A stretch of 55,228 nt of DNA, from contig JAJZPQ010000001.1 in assembly GCA_021811085.1 (NCBI GenBank), positions 145,428 to 200,655 of the forward strand, in the 5' to 3' direction. Below the pieces are notes generated by a model. The model searched no databases. It saw only the letters and a list, made by a program, of their open reading frames with translations, and had not been told where the DNA came from. The stretch is from Pseudomonadota bacterium. GTDB lineage: Bacteria > Pseudomonadota > Gammaproteobacteria > Burkholderiales > SG8-39. The position numbers and the translations under genes are program-made. Positions 26,454 through 35,224 of the stretch are shown in pieces. Positions within the stretch are counted from its first letter, which is position 1. Each line of letters starts with the position of its first letter.

Positions 26454-27728
26454 TTGACCAAAGACAAAGACCTCGCTGGCTGGCTCGCCTACATCGAGCA
26501 GCAGCATCCGCAGACCATCGCGCTCGGACTGGAGCGGGTCGGCCGCGTGCGCGACGCGATGGGCCTCGCGCCGGCGGTGCCGGTCATCACCGTCGCGGGC
26601 ACCAATGGCAAGGGTTCGACCTGCGCCATGCTGGAAGCCATCCTCAGCGCCGCCGGCTACCGCGTCGGCCTCTATACGTCGCCGCATCTGTCGCGCTACA
26701 ACGAGCGCGTGCGCATCGCCGGGCGCGAGGCCGAGGACGCGGCGCTGGCCGCAGCGTTCGCACGCGTGGAGGCGGCGCGGATCGGATCGGGGGAGGTCCG
26801 ACTGACCTACTTCGAATTCGGTACGCTCGCCGCAGTCGATCTGTTCCTGCGCAGCGGCGTCGACGTGCTGGTGCTCGAAGTCGGCATGGGCGGGCGCCTG
26901 GATGCGGTCAACGTATTCGACGCCGATTGCGCCATCGTCACCAGTGTCGGCCTGGATCACATGGACTATCTCGGCGACACGCGCGAGTCTATCGGCTATG
27001 AAAAGGCCGGCATCTTCCGCGCTGGAAGAACGGCCGTGCTCGCCGATCCGGCGCCGCCGGCTTCGGTGCTGGCGCACGCGCAGGCCATAGGCGCAAAGCT
27101 GTTATGCATCGGACAGGATTTCGGCTACGAGACCGCGCACGGACAGTGGACGTTCTGGGGACCGGCTGGCAGACATTCCGCCTTGCCCGAGCCTGCCTTG
27201 CGCGGCGCGATCCAGCTGCAAAACGCAAGCGCAGCGCTGGCCGCGCTGGACAGTCTGCGCGAACGCCTGCCGCTTGCCGCCGAAGCGCTGCACCAGGGAT
27301 TGGCCGGGGTTGAATTGCGCGGGCGCTTTCAGCGTTTGCCGGGGCGCCCTGAACTGGTGCTCGACGTAGGGCACAACCCGCAGGCAGCCGCGGTGCTCGC
27401 GCAAAACCTGTCGCAGCTACCGCCTTGCTCCACTACCGCGGCGGTGTTCGGCATGCTGCGCGACAAGGACATCGCCGGCGTGGTGAAATCGCTCGCGGGG
27501 CAGGTGGACCGCTGGTACGCATGCACGCTGGCGTTGCCGCGCGGCGCACAGGCATCCGAACTGGCGCAGGTGCTGCGCCAGGCAGGGGTGAACGCAGTGC
27601 GCGAATTCGAAAATCCGGCGCAAGCCTACGCCGCGGCCTGCAGCGGCGCGGCTGAAAATGATAGAATTATAGTGTTTGGATCCTTTCATACTGTGGCAGA
27701 TGTAATCGCTGCCCGGGAAAATCCCTAG
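26454..27728 (+). CDS. folC: Dihydrofolate synthase / folylpolyglutamate synthase
   Basis: 424 residues from a TTG at 26454, the only start compatible with the family N-terminus. Adds glutamate to dihydropteroate and to folates. Mur-ligase fold: P-loop GTNGKGST at 49-56, folate/metal region TSPHLSRYNERVRI, EVGMGGRLDAVN, SVGLDHMDYLG with the carbamylated-Lys neighbourhood YEKAGIF, and C-terminal DVGHNPQAA. Follows accD; precedes the SPOR gene after an 88-bp gap that contains a conserved motif. Confidence 0.96.
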   Translation: MTKDKDLAGWLAYIEQQHPQTIALGLERVGRVRDAMGLAPAVPVITVAGTNGKGSTCAMLEAILSAAGYRVGLYTSPHLSRYNERVRIAGREAEDAALAAAFARVEAARIGSGEVRLTYFEFGTLAAVDLFLRSGVDVLVLEVGMGGRLDAVNVFDADCAIVTSVGLDHMDYLGDTRESIGYEKAGIFRAGRTAVLADPAPPASVLAHAQAIGAKLLCIGQDFGYETAHGQWTFWGPAGRHSALPEPALRGAIQLQNASAALAALDSLRERLPLAAEALHQGLAGVELRGRFQRLPGRPELVLDVGHNPQAAAVLAQNLSQLPPCSTTAAVFGMLRDKDIAGVVKSLAGQVDRWYACTLALPRGAQASELAQVLRQAGVNAVREFENPAQAYAAACSGAAENDRIIVFGSFHTVADVIAARENP

Positions 27729-27757
27729 GGCCTTTTTGGAGTCATCCGAAAGGCGTC

Positions 27758-27791
27758 GGACTTACGGGAGCATGACGGGGCATCCCCTCGT
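27758..27791 (+). promoter_or_regulatory. Leader motif shared with metZ (copy A)
   Basis: GGACTTAC (27758-27765) and GGGG-CATCCCCTCGT (27777-27791) recur in the same order upstream of metZ at 30690-30717. GGGG/CCCC form a small hairpin here. Position is 26-59 bp before the SPOR-protein start, so it could be an RNA leader element or a regulator site. No known family recognised. Confidence 0.4.
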
Positions 27792-27816
27792 TTTGGTAAT
27801 GAACTTAAAGGCCTAG

Positions 27817-28476
27817 ATGGCGGAAAGCGAAGAAGCGCTGCAGCTGAAACGGCGAGCCCGGCGCCGCCTGGTTGGCGCCATCGCCTTGGTGACTTTCGTC
27901 GTCATCATCCTGCCGCTCATTCTGGACAAGGAACCCGGCCCGGCCGGTCCGCCGTTGAGCGTGCAGATACCCAGCCAGGATACGGGCAGTTTCAATTCCC
28001 GCGTCGTGCCGCCGGCTTTGCCCGCCGCGCCAGCGGCGGAGAAAAAAGCCGAGACCGCCACGGCCAAAGCCGAATCATCTGCGCCCCAGGCGGAGCTGCC
28101 TGCCGCGGCGCCTTCGGCGCCCAAGCTTGCGGCTTCTAGCCCGGCCCTGGCTCCTGCCCCCAAGGCGGAGCCGCAGGCGGCCAACGAGGCGGCCAAGCCG
28201 GCGCAAGAATCGGAGGCGCAACGGGCGCAGGCCGCGCTCAGCGACCACGCCTGGGTCGTCGCGCTCGATGCATTCGCGGATAAGAAAAACGTGAAGCAGT
28301 TGCGAACCAGACTATCAGCTGCGGGGGTAAAGTCCTATACTGAACCGGTAAGAACCGGCAGGGGCGAGTTGACGCGCGTGCGTGCCGGTCCTTTCCCGAC
28401 CAAGGAAGCGGCCGAGAAGGCGCGCGCCAAACTGGTGGCGATGGGACTGAAGCCGGGCGCTGTCGCGAGCCGATGA
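27817..28476 (+). CDS. SPOR-domain, DedD-like cell-envelope protein
   Basis: 219 residues. Short cytoplasmic N-terminus, one transmembrane helix at about 18-36 (LVGAIALVTFVVIILPLIL), an Ala/Pro/Lys-rich periplasmic linker, and a C-terminal SPOR domain (about 142-215, AWVVALDAFADKKNVKQL to RVRAGPFPTKEAAEKA). SPOR domains bind glycan strands lacking stem peptides at the division site, so a septal role like DedD is likely. Overlaps cvpA by ATGA. Located in the folC-SPOR-cvpA-purF block usual for betaproteobacteria. Confidence 0.9.
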   Translation: MAESEEALQLKRRARRRLVGAIALVTFVVIILPLILDKEPGPAGPPLSVQIPSQDTGSFNSRVVPPALPAAPAAEKKAETATAKAESSAPQAELPAAAPSAPKLAASSPALAPAPKAEPQAANEAAKPAQESEAQRAQAALSDHAWVVALDAFADKKNVKQLRTRLSAAGVKSYTEPVRTGRGELTRVRAGPFPTKEAAEKARAKLVAMGLKPGAVASR

Positions 28477-28961
28477 CGTGGTTTGATTATGTCGTCATCA
28501 CCGTACTCGGCCTGTCGGTGCTGTTGGCGGTGTTTCGCGGCGCGGTGAGGGAAATCACCGCCCTGGCTGGCTGGGCGGCGGCATTGATACTGTCTGGGCT
28601 GTTCGCGCCGGATCTGGCGCAGTGGTTGCCGGGGAGTCTGTCGCACATGCTGAGGGCGATCATCGCTTACCTGGTCATTTTCCTCGGCGTGCTGCTGCTG
28701 TCGGGGGTGATCGGAATGCTGCTGGCGAAACTGTTTCGCGCCGCCGGCCTCGGTCTTGCGGATCGCGCTGTTGGCGCCCTGTTCGGGCTCGCGCGCGGGG
28801 CGGTAATCGTGTTCGTCGGAGTGATGTTGGCGGGATTGACCAGCCTGCCGCGGGAGCCGTCCTGGCGCGAGGCGGCGCTGTCAGGGCCGATCGAAACTGC
28901 GGTGTTGGCCGCGAGGCCGGCACTACCGAAAGATTTGGCGCAACGTATCCGTTACAGGTGA
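28473..28961 (+). CDS. cvpA: CvpA family membrane protein
   Basis: 162 residues with four hydrophobic helices ([68 protein letters not shown]). CvpA was named for colicin V production and is linked with purF in many proteobacteria; its role in envelope integrity is still loosely defined. The ATG overlaps the SPOR gene stop; purF follows 4 bp later, so the three are one transcript. Confidence 0.93.
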   Translation: MTWFDYVVITVLGLSVLLAVFRGAVREITALAGWAAALILSGLFAPDLAQWLPGSLSHMLRAIIAYLVIFLGVLLLSGVIGMLLAKLFRAAGLGLADRAVGALFGLARGAVIVFVGVMLAGLTSLPREPSWREAALSGPIETAVLAARPALPKDLAQRIRYR

Positions 28962-28965
28962 GACC

Positions 28966-30495
28966 ATGTGCGGGATTCTCGGCGTAGTGGCAAGAACTCC
29001 GGTGAACCAGCTGCTCTATGACGGGCTGCTGGTGCTGCAGCATCGCGGCCAGGATGCGGCAGGCATCGCGACCTCCCAGGGGCAGACTTTTCATATGCAC
29101 AAGGGCGGCGGCCTGGTGCGCGACGTATTCCACACCCGCAACATGCGTGCGCTGCCCGGGAACATGGGCATCGCGCATTGCCGTTATCCTACCGCGGGTT
29201 CGGCATCCAGCGCCGCCGAATCGCAACCGTTCTACGTCAATTCGCCCTTCGGCATCGTACTCGGCCACAACGGCAATCTTACCAATTCGGAGAGCCTGAA
29301 GCAGGAAATGTTCCGCCAGGACCTGCGTCACATCAACACCAACTCGGACTCTGAAGTCCTGCTCAACGTGCTGGCGCACGAACTGCAGGAGGCGTCGACC
29401 AACTACAAGCTCGATCCGCAGATCATTTTTGCCGCGGTCGCCGCGGTGCACCGGCGCTGCCGCGGCGCTTACGCCGTGGTCGCGATGATCGCCGGTTACG
29501 GCCTGCTCGCATTCCGCGACCCTTACGGCATACGCCCGCTGGTGATCGGCCGCATCGACACCGGCAACGGCTACGAATACCTGGTGGCTTCCGAATCCGT
29601 GGCCCTGGATACCCTGGGCTTTCAGATCGTGCGCGACGTCGCGCCGGGGGAGGCCGTGTTCATCGACGAAGACGGCAATTTCTACAGTCGGCAGTGTGCG
29701 GCGAAGAACTCGCTCAACCCCTGCATTTTCGAGTATGTCTACCTCGCGCGCCCGGATTCGCTCATGGACGGGGTGTCGGTGTACGAGACGCGGCTGCACA
29801 TGGGCGAGCAACTGGCGGCGAAAATCCGCAATCAGTACGCGCACCTGGATATCGACGTGGTGATCCCGATCCCCGATTCCAGTCGTCCCAGCGCGATGCA
29901 ACTCGCGCTGAATCTGGGACTTTCCTATCGTGAGGGCTTCGTCAAGAACCGCTATATCGGCCGCACCTTTATCATGCCGGGCCAGCGTGAGCGCAAGAAA
30001 TCGGTGCGGCAAAAGCTCAATGCGGTGGCGATGGAATTCAAGGGCAAGAACGTGCTGTTGGTCGACGATTCCATCGTGCGCGGCACCACCAGCCACGAGA
30101 TCGTGATGATGGCGCGCGAGTCCGGCGCGAATCGGGTGTTCTTCGCCTCGGCCGCGCCGCCGGTGCGTTACCCCAACGTCTACGGCATCGACATGCCCAC
30201 GCGCCAGGAGTTGATCGCCAACGGCCGCAGCGACGAAGAGATCGCGCGGGAAATCGGCGCCGACGCGCTCATCTATCAGGATCTGGACGCGCTCAAGGCG
30301 GCGGTGAGCGAGGCGAACCCGCGGCTGACGCAGTTCGAAACCTCCTGCTTCGACGGCAGCTACATCACCGGCGACGTTACGCGCGAATACCTGGACAGCG
30401 TGGAAAACAACCGCAATTGCGCGCGCGATGGATCATCCGAGGAGGCCTCCAGCACCCAACTCGACCTCGGGCTGGTAGAGACGAATCAATCCTGA
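28966..30495 (+). CDS. purF: Amidophosphoribosyltransferase
   Basis: 509 residues. First committed step of purine synthesis: glutamine amide transfer to PRPP. The N-terminal nucleophile Cys directly follows Met (MCGILGVV), and there is no propeptide, as in E. coli PurF. Class II glutaminase motifs ([15 protein letters not shown]) are followed by the PRPP-binding [14 protein letters not shown] at about residue 364 and [17 protein letters not shown]. Ends with a polar tail; a terminator lies about 120 bp downstream. Confidence 0.98.
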   Translation: MCGILGVVARTPVNQLLYDGLLVLQHRGQDAAGIATSQGQTFHMHKGGGLVRDVFHTRNMRALPGNMGIAHCRYPTAGSASSAAESQPFYVNSPFGIVLGHNGNLTNSESLKQEMFRQDLRHINTNSDSEVLLNVLAHELQEASTNYKLDPQIIFAAVAAVHRRCRGAYAVVAMIAGYGLLAFRDPYGIRPLVIGRIDTGNGYEYLVASESVALDTLGFQIVRDVAPGEAVFIDEDGNFYSRQCAAKNSLNPCIFEYVYLARPDSLMDGVSVYETRLHMGEQLAAKIRNQYAHLDIDVVIPIPDSSRPSAMQLALNLGLSYREGFVKNRYIGRTFIMPGQRERKKSVRQKLNAVAMEFKGKNVLLVDDSIVRGTTSHEIVMMARESGANRVFFASAAPPVRYPNVYGIDMPTRQELIANGRSDEEIAREIGADALIYQDLDALKAAVSEANPRLTQFETSCFDGSYITGDVTREYLDSVENNRNCARDGSSEEASSTQLDLGLVETNQS

Positions 30496-30613
30496 AATTT
30501 GACAGCCACGCGCTGCGGTAGTAACGTAGCGCTGCGCCGATTTGAAGCATAGCTTGCGGGCGCCGCCGGTTCCTGGTTTGCACACCGGCAAACAAATACA
30601 GCTAAAGCGTGGG

Positions 30614-30653
30614 AAACCCGTCTTAGCCAAAGCTAGGCGGGTTTTTTGCTTTT
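30614..30653 (+). terminator. Terminator after purF
   Basis: AAACCCG (30614-30620), an inner stem TTAGC-CAAA-GCTA, then CGGGTTTTTTGCTTTT. An extended two-part stem with U-tract, 120 bp after the purF stop. The 118 bp before it hold no ORF; they contain a GCCGGT...ACCGGC dyad. Confidence 0.85.
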
Positions 30654-30678
30654 ACAGCTTGTAACAATATGAGGGAAT

Positions 30679-30724
30679 GTCCCCCGAGGGGACTTACTTT
30701 GGGGCGCATCCCCTCGTGCTCCCC
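30679..30724 (+). promoter_or_regulatory. metZ leader: mutually exclusive hairpins, motif copy B
   Basis: GTCCCC (30679-30684) can pair with GGGGAC (30688-30693), and GGGG (30701-30704) with CCCC (30710-30713). Alternatively CGAGGGG (30685-30691) pairs with CCCCTCG (30710-30716), which would break the first two stems. GGACTTAC and CATCCCCTCGT are shared with the element at 27758-27791. The alternative folds lie after the purF terminator and 57-102 bp before metZ, so a switch-like leader is possible. It does not match the SAM riboswitch classes I know. Confidence 0.4.
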
Positions 30725-30780
30725 TGAATCGGCCCGTAACAAAAAGATTTTTGTCGCGGGTTCATAAGATGGACGCAATC

Positions 30781-31953
30781 ATGGCAGATCAAGTCGAATT
30801 TGATACGCTGGCGCTACGCACCGGCATCCACCGCAGTCAGTTCGGCGAGCATTCCGAGGCGATGTATCTGACCTCGAGCTTCGTGTTCCAGAACGCTGCC
30901 CAGGCCGCGGCGCGGTTCACCGGCGGCGAGGAAGGCAATATCTATTCGCGTTTCACCAACCCCACGGTGAGCGCATTCCAGGAGCGCCTGGCGGCCCTCG
31001 AGGGCGCGCAAGCCTGCGTCGCGACTTCTTCGGGCATGTCCGCGATCCTGGCGATGGCCATGGCCCTGCTCAAGGCGGGCGACCATGTGCTGTGTTCGGC
31101 CAGCGTATTCGGCTCCACGGTGCAGCTGTTTTCCAACATCCTGGGCAGATTCGGCGTTGAGACCAGCTTCGTCGCCGGCGCCGATGTTCCCGCGTGGGAA
31201 GGGGCGTTGCGCAGCAATACCAAGCTGCTGTTTGTCGAGACGCCGTCCAATCCGCTCACCGAGATCGCGGATATCGTCGCTCTGGCCGCCGTGGCCAAGC
31301 GCGCGGGCGCGCTGCTCGCGGTGGACAACTGCTTTTGCACGCCGGCGTTGCAAAAGCCGCTGCAATTGGGCGCGGATCTGGTGATCCATTCGGCAACCAA
31401 GTACCTGGACGGACAGGGCCGGGTGCTCGGCGGGGCGGTGCTGGGGCGGCGCGGTCCGGTGATGGATGGCGTTTACGGCTTCCTGCGCACGGCAGGTCCG
31501 AGCCTGTCGCCGTTCAACGCCTGGGTGTTGCTCAAAGGCCTGGAAACGCTGCGGCTGCGCATGGACGCGCAGTCGCAGTCGGCGCTGCAGCTGGCGCGCT
31601 GGCTGGGACAGCATCCCGCTGTGGAGCGCGTGTACTATCCAGGACTGCCGTCGCACCCGCAATTCGAGCTGGCGCAAAAGCAGCAGCGCCTGGGCGGGGC
31701 AGTGGTGTCCTTCGAGGTCAAAGGTGGGCGTGAAGCCGCCTGGCGCGTCGTGGATGCGACGCGCATGATCTCGATTACCGCCAATCTGGGCGACACCAAG
31801 ACCACGATCACGCATCCCGCCACCACTACGCATGGGCGCATCAGCGCGGAAGCGCGCAAGGCCGCAGGCATCAACGAGGGGCTGCTGCGCGTCGCGGTGG
31901 GCCTGGAGGCGCTAGTCGATATCGAGGCCGACCTCGCGCGCGGGCTGAAGTAG
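30781..31953 (+). CDS. metZ: O-succinylhomoserine sulfhydrylase
   Basis: 390 residues from ATG 30781 (MADQVEFDTLALRTG); ATG 30769 or the 30751 codon would add 4-10 residues and cannot be excluded, since all ribosome-binding sites are weak. PLP enzyme of the Cys/Met-metabolism family; makes homocysteine from O-succinylhomoserine and sulfide. PLP lysine is Lys207 in HSATKYLDGQG. Further marks: SFVFQNAAQAAARFTGGEEGNIYSR split over the N-terminal active-site loop, TSSGMSAI, and the C-terminal SITANLGDTKTTITHPATTTHG. Position after purF is typical of betaproteobacteria. Confidence 0.95.
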   Translation: MADQVEFDTLALRTGIHRSQFGEHSEAMYLTSSFVFQNAAQAAARFTGGEEGNIYSRFTNPTVSAFQERLAALEGAQACVATSSGMSAILAMAMALLKAGDHVLCSASVFGSTVQLFSNILGRFGVETSFVAGADVPAWEGALRSNTKLLFVETPSNPLTEIADIVALAAVAKRAGALLAVDNCFCTPALQKPLQLGADLVIHSATKYLDGQGRVLGGAVLGRRGPVMDGVYGFLRTAGPSLSPFNAWVLLKGLETLRLRMDAQSQSALQLARWLGQHPAVERVYYPGLPSHPQFELAQKQQRLGGAVVSFEVKGGREAAWRVVDATRMISITANLGDTKTTITHPATTTHGRISAEARKAAGINEGLLRVAVGLEALVDIEADLARGLK

Positions 31954-31978
31954 AGGCCCGGCGCTCAGTACACAGCGT

Positions 31979-32707
31979 TCAGCTTGCGCGCAGGCTTACC
32001 GCGCGGCAGCCGCTGGCGTCGCAGGCGAGATAGCTGCCTTCCTGGTACCAATCCGCCAGCACCCAGCGCTCGCAGGCGTGGCCATCGACCGTATGCAGGT
32101 GGCGGGCCGGGCGATGGGTATGGCCGTGGATCAGGCGCGGATAGCCGTAGCGGCGCAACTGCGCCTCGACTTCGGCCGGCGCGACATCCATGATTTCGGC
32201 GGACTTAATGTGCTTTTCCTGCTCGCTTTTGCGGCGCAGGTCTTCCACCGCCGCCTTGCGCTCGACCAGCGGCTGGCGCAACAGGCGGCCGATCCAGGCC
32301 TCGCTGCGCGCCTCGCGCCGGAAGGCCTGGTATTGCAGATCAAGCGTGCACAGGGTGTCGCCGTGCATGAGCAGCACTGCTTGGCCGTACAGTCTGAGCA
32401 GAGTGGGGTCGGGCAGCAGCTGCACTCCGCTTGCGCGCGCGAAGGCCGCGCCGATGACGAAATCCCGGTTGCCGTGCATCAAATAGGTGGGGACGCCGCT
32501 GGCAACGAGGCGAGCGAGGGCCGCGACTACCGAGGCGTTGAACGGGTCGTCCAGGTCGTCGTCGCCTGCCCAATATTCGAACAGATCGCCCAGGATGTAG
32601 AGCGCGTCTGCGCCGCGCGCTTCGCGCTCGAGAAATCCGAAGAACGCGGCGTTGCTCTGCGGCCGGCCGGCGCAAAGGTGCAGGTCGGAGATGAACAGGG
32701 TGCTCAA
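31979..32707 (-). CDS. lpxH: UDP-2,3-diacylglucosamine pyrophosphohydrolase
   Basis: 242 residues. Cleaves UDP-2,3-diacylglucosamine to lipid X in lipid A synthesis (cytosol/inner membrane face). Metallophosphoesterase motifs: DLH (Asp8, His10), GDLFEYW (Asp41), GNRDF, HGDTL and HGHTHRP. The start must be TTG at 32707, because an in-frame stop lies just upstream and the metal-binding Asp8 leaves no room for a later start. Convergent with metZ, 25 bp apart. The cyclophilin genes lie upstream in the same direction. Confidence 0.95.
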   Translation of the reverse strand: MSTLFISDLHLCAGRPQSNAAFFGFLEREARGADALYILGDLFEYWAGDDDLDDPFNASVVAALARLVASGVPTYLMHGNRDFVIGAAFARASGVQLLPDPTLLRLYGQAVLLMHGDTLCTLDLQYQAFRREARSEAWIGRLLRQPLVERKAAVEDLRRKSEQEKHIKSAEIMDVAPAEVEAQLRRYGYPRLIHGHTHRPARHLHTVDGHACERWVLADWYQEGSYLACDASGCRAVSLRAS

Positions 32708-32803
32708 GCGGATTTGCGCCTAGCGGGCAAAGCGCGCAACGCGCGGATCAGGCGGCGGACGGTTCGGGCTGTGCACGCTGCGGGACGCGCGCCATGCCGG
32801 CGT

Positions 32804-33295
32804 TCATAGTACTTCGGCGCGTTCCACCAGCACGTCTTCGACGGGTACGTCCTGATGGCCCCCGCGGTTGCCGGTTTTCACGCCCTTGATCTTGTCCACC
32901 ACGTCCATGCCCTCGATCACCTTGCCGAACACGCAATAGCCCCAGCCTTGCGGCGTCGGCGCGCTGTGGTTGAGAAAGCTGTTGTCTTTGACATTGATGA
33001 AAAACTGGGCGCTGGCGGAGTGCGGATCGGAAGTGCGAGCCATCGCGACGGTGTAGCGCTCGTTCTTCAGGCCGTTGGCCGCTTCGTTTTCTATCGGCGC
33101 CTCGGTCGGCTTTTGCTTCATGCCCGGCGCGAAACCGCCGCCCTGGATCATGAAGCCGTCGATGACGCGGTGGAACACCGTGTTGTCATAGTGCCCGCTT
33201 CTGACGTAGGCAAGAAAGTTCTCCACCGTCTTGGGCGCCTTGGCCGCGTCGAGTTCGAGGGTGATGGTGCCGTGATTGGTATGCAGTTTGACCAT
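32804..33295 (-). CDS. ppiB: Cytosolic cyclophilin-type peptidyl-prolyl isomerase
   Basis: 163 residues, no signal peptide, matching E. coli PpiB (164). Catalyses cis-trans isomerisation of prolyl bonds. Active-site elements: [15 protein letters not shown], the Arg of [18 protein letters not shown] and the [13 protein letters not shown] segment. The ATG at 33295 is 12 bp after the ppiA-like stop, so the two cyclophilins form a transcription unit, periplasmic gene first. Confidence 0.95.
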   Translation of the reverse strand: MVKLHTNHGTITLELDAAKAPKTVENFLAYVRSGHYDNTVFHRVIDGFMIQGGGFAPGMKQKPTEAPIENEAANGLKNERYTVAMARTSDPHSASAQFFINVKDNSFLNHSAPTPQGWGYCVFGKVIEGMDVVDKIKGVKTGNRGGHQDVPVEDVLVERAEVL

Positions 33296-33307
33296 GATGT
33301 GCTCGCT

Positions 33308-33883
33308 CTATTTGTCTGAAACTAGGGTGACGGATTGGATGATGACCGGTTGCCGCGGAACATCCTTGGCAAAAGGGCCGCCCGGGCCGGTCGGCAGATG
33401 TGCAATGCGCATCACGACCTCCACGCCCTGGGTGACCCTGCCGAACACGGCATAGCCGTAGCCCGCAGGCGTGGGTTCGCGAAAATCGAGGAAGCCGTTG
33501 TTGGCGACGTTGATGAAGAACTGCGCGGTGGCCGAATGCGGATCCGAGGTGCGCGCCATGGCAATGGTGCCGACTTCGTTCTTGAGCCCGTTGCCGGCCT
33601 CGTTCTCGATCGGCGGGCGTTTGCCGCCTTTTTCCCTGAAGTCCGGGGAGTAGCCGCCGCCTTGAATCATGAAGCCATCGATCACGCGATGGAAAACCAG
33701 GCCGTCATAAAAACCATCCCTCACATACTGCAGGAAATTGGACACCGTTTTCGGCGCCTTGTCAGGGTAGAGCTCGATACGTATGGTGCCGGCGCTGGTC
33801 TTCATGTCGATCAGCGGATTGGCGGCAAACGCCTGCGCCGACCACAGCAGGGCGGCCAAAATCAGAAGTGGAATTGAGCGCAT
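33308..33883 (-). CDS. ppiA: Periplasmic cyclophilin-type peptidyl-prolyl isomerase
   Basis: 191 residues from ATG 33883 (GAGG upstream; the 33943 codon adds a non-signal extension). Signal peptide MRSIPLLILAALLWSAQAFA, mature end at ANPLIDMKTSAG. The cyclophilin domain mirrors the downstream gene ([44 protein letters not shown]), evidence of tandem duplication with retargeting. It assists folding of exported proteins. Confidence 0.93.
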   Translation of the reverse strand: MRSIPLLILAALLWSAQAFAANPLIDMKTSAGTIRIELYPDKAPKTVSNFLQYVRDGFYDGLVFHRVIDGFMIQGGGYSPDFREKGGKRPPIENEAGNGLKNEVGTIAMARTSDPHSATAQFFINVANNGFLDFREPTPAGYGYAVFGRVTQGVEVVMRIAHLPTGPGGPFAKDVPRQPVIIQSVTLVSDK

Positions 33884-34024
33884 GTTTCTGGCCTCTTGAT
33901 TCGGAAAATTTTCAGTGCTGACCGCAGTGGACGCTGCAGGCACTCATGCATGGGCGCTGCTGCTCTTGCCGGCGCCCGCTGCGCTGAATCCTTGACTTGC
34001 TGCCAGCGGGCGAACAAGACGGGA

Positions 34025-35221
34025 CTAGCCCGCCCCTTCATAAATGATGCGCCACTTGCCGCCTTCTTTGGTCCAGTATTGGCGCTTTTTCATGGTATTG
34101 GACAGGTTGTTCGAGCGGTAATCCTGATCGAACGTGACTACGACCAGTTCATCCTTGCCCGGGTTGCGGAACATGCTGAAATTCGATAGCTTCAACTTGA
34201 TCCAGGTCTTGCCGCTGTTCACCTGGCGCTTGTGCTGCCCCCACTGCGCGAGGTTCTCGTGGTCGGCGGAAAATTTTCTGGAATAGTGCGTCAGATAGCG
34301 ATCGATATCCATGCTTTCCCAGTCGCTGCGCCAGCGCTGGATTTCGGCATTGAGCGCGTTACGCTCGGCGTTCCAGTCATCCAGCGAAAGCCATTCGACT
34401 TGTTCGCTGATGATGACCGGCGTGAGCCCGATCTGAAGTTTCTTCGATAGTGCGTCCAGGTCTGCGTTGGCCAGCACCACACAACCATTGCTCGCGCGCG
34501 GGGCGCGACTGTAGGTATCGCTGGGCGTCCCGTGCAACCAGATGCCATGGCCGTTCCTGCCATGGCGCCGGTCCCATTCGTTGGGATAGCTGATCGGGAA
34601 AGCGCCGCTGCCGTAGAAGTCAGAGAGCTTGTTGCGCGGCAGGCTCGCCGTGACGTGGTATACGCCCACCGGCGTCTTTTCGTCGCCTTCGCGCGTTTTC
34701 TCCCCGCCGCGTTTTCCGGTGCTGATGTAATAGTCGGCGACGAAGCGCGGCCGGCCGTTCTCGTTCTGGTAAAGGTACAGGCGCGAGCGCTTGTTGTCGA
34801 CAACGATGGCATAGCGCTGATCCGCGCGCAATTGCAGCAGATAGCGCGGCACCCGGTCCTGCGACGGCCGGTCGCGGTAGGCGTGCAGGCGCACCAGCGC
34901 TTCGGCGCGCAGGTCGGCCAGACGCTCCACGCTCGATCCCTGAGGCGCGTCGCCGAAAGTCTTGAGCTCGCGGCCGCGAGCCAGCAGCAGGTCGCCTTTG
35001 ATCAGGTAGGCGAGGCGAAAATTGGGCTTGGCCTGAATCAGCGCTTCGACGTTCTTGAGCGCCAGATCGAGGTGGTTGCTCTCGATTTCATCAAACACCT
35101 TGCCCAGCAGGTTGTCGGTGCTTGGGTCCGCTTGCGCAGGTGCCGGGGATACGAGGAAGGCGCTGGCGCAGACTAGCGCCCCGGCGAGTAATGTATTCGA
35201 GAGCCCGCGCCGCAACTGCAT
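34025..35221 (-). CDS. L,D-transpeptidase (YkuD) with C-terminal Cds6/NTF2-like domain
   Basis: 398 residues from ATG 35221. Signal peptide to about residue 31 (PAPAQA), a helical/TPR-like N-region (40-120), the YkuD domain (about 138-265) and a C-terminal NTF2-like domain (about 285-398). Catalytic motif HGTPSDTYSR...ASNGCVVL gives His230 and Cys247; the usual SHGC is SNGC here. This architecture matches L,D-transpeptidases that crosslink or trim peptidoglycan, or tether proteins to it, in the periplasm. It is 3 bp downstream of a TPR protein whose C-terminal domain looks paralogous, so the two probably act together. Confidence 0.9.
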   Translation of the reverse strand: MQLRRGLSNTLLAGALVCASAFLVSPAPAQADPSTDNLLGKVFDEIESNHLDLALKNVEALIQAKPNFRLAYLIKGDLLLARGRELKTFGDAPQGSSVERLADLRAEALVRLHAYRDRPSQDRVPRYLLQLRADQRYAIVVDNKRSRLYLYQNENGRPRFVADYYISTGKRGGEKTREGDEKTPVGVYHVTASLPRNKLSDFYGSGAFPISYPNEWDRRHGRNGHGIWLHGTPSDTYSRAPRASNGCVVLANADLDALSKKLQIGLTPVIISEQVEWLSLDDWNAERNALNAEIQRWRSDWESMDIDRYLTHYSRKFSADHENLAQWGQHKRQVNSGKTWIKLKLSNFSMFRNPGKDELVVVTFDQDYRSNNLSNTMKKRQYWTKEGGKWRIIYEGAG

Positions 35222-35224
35222 CAA

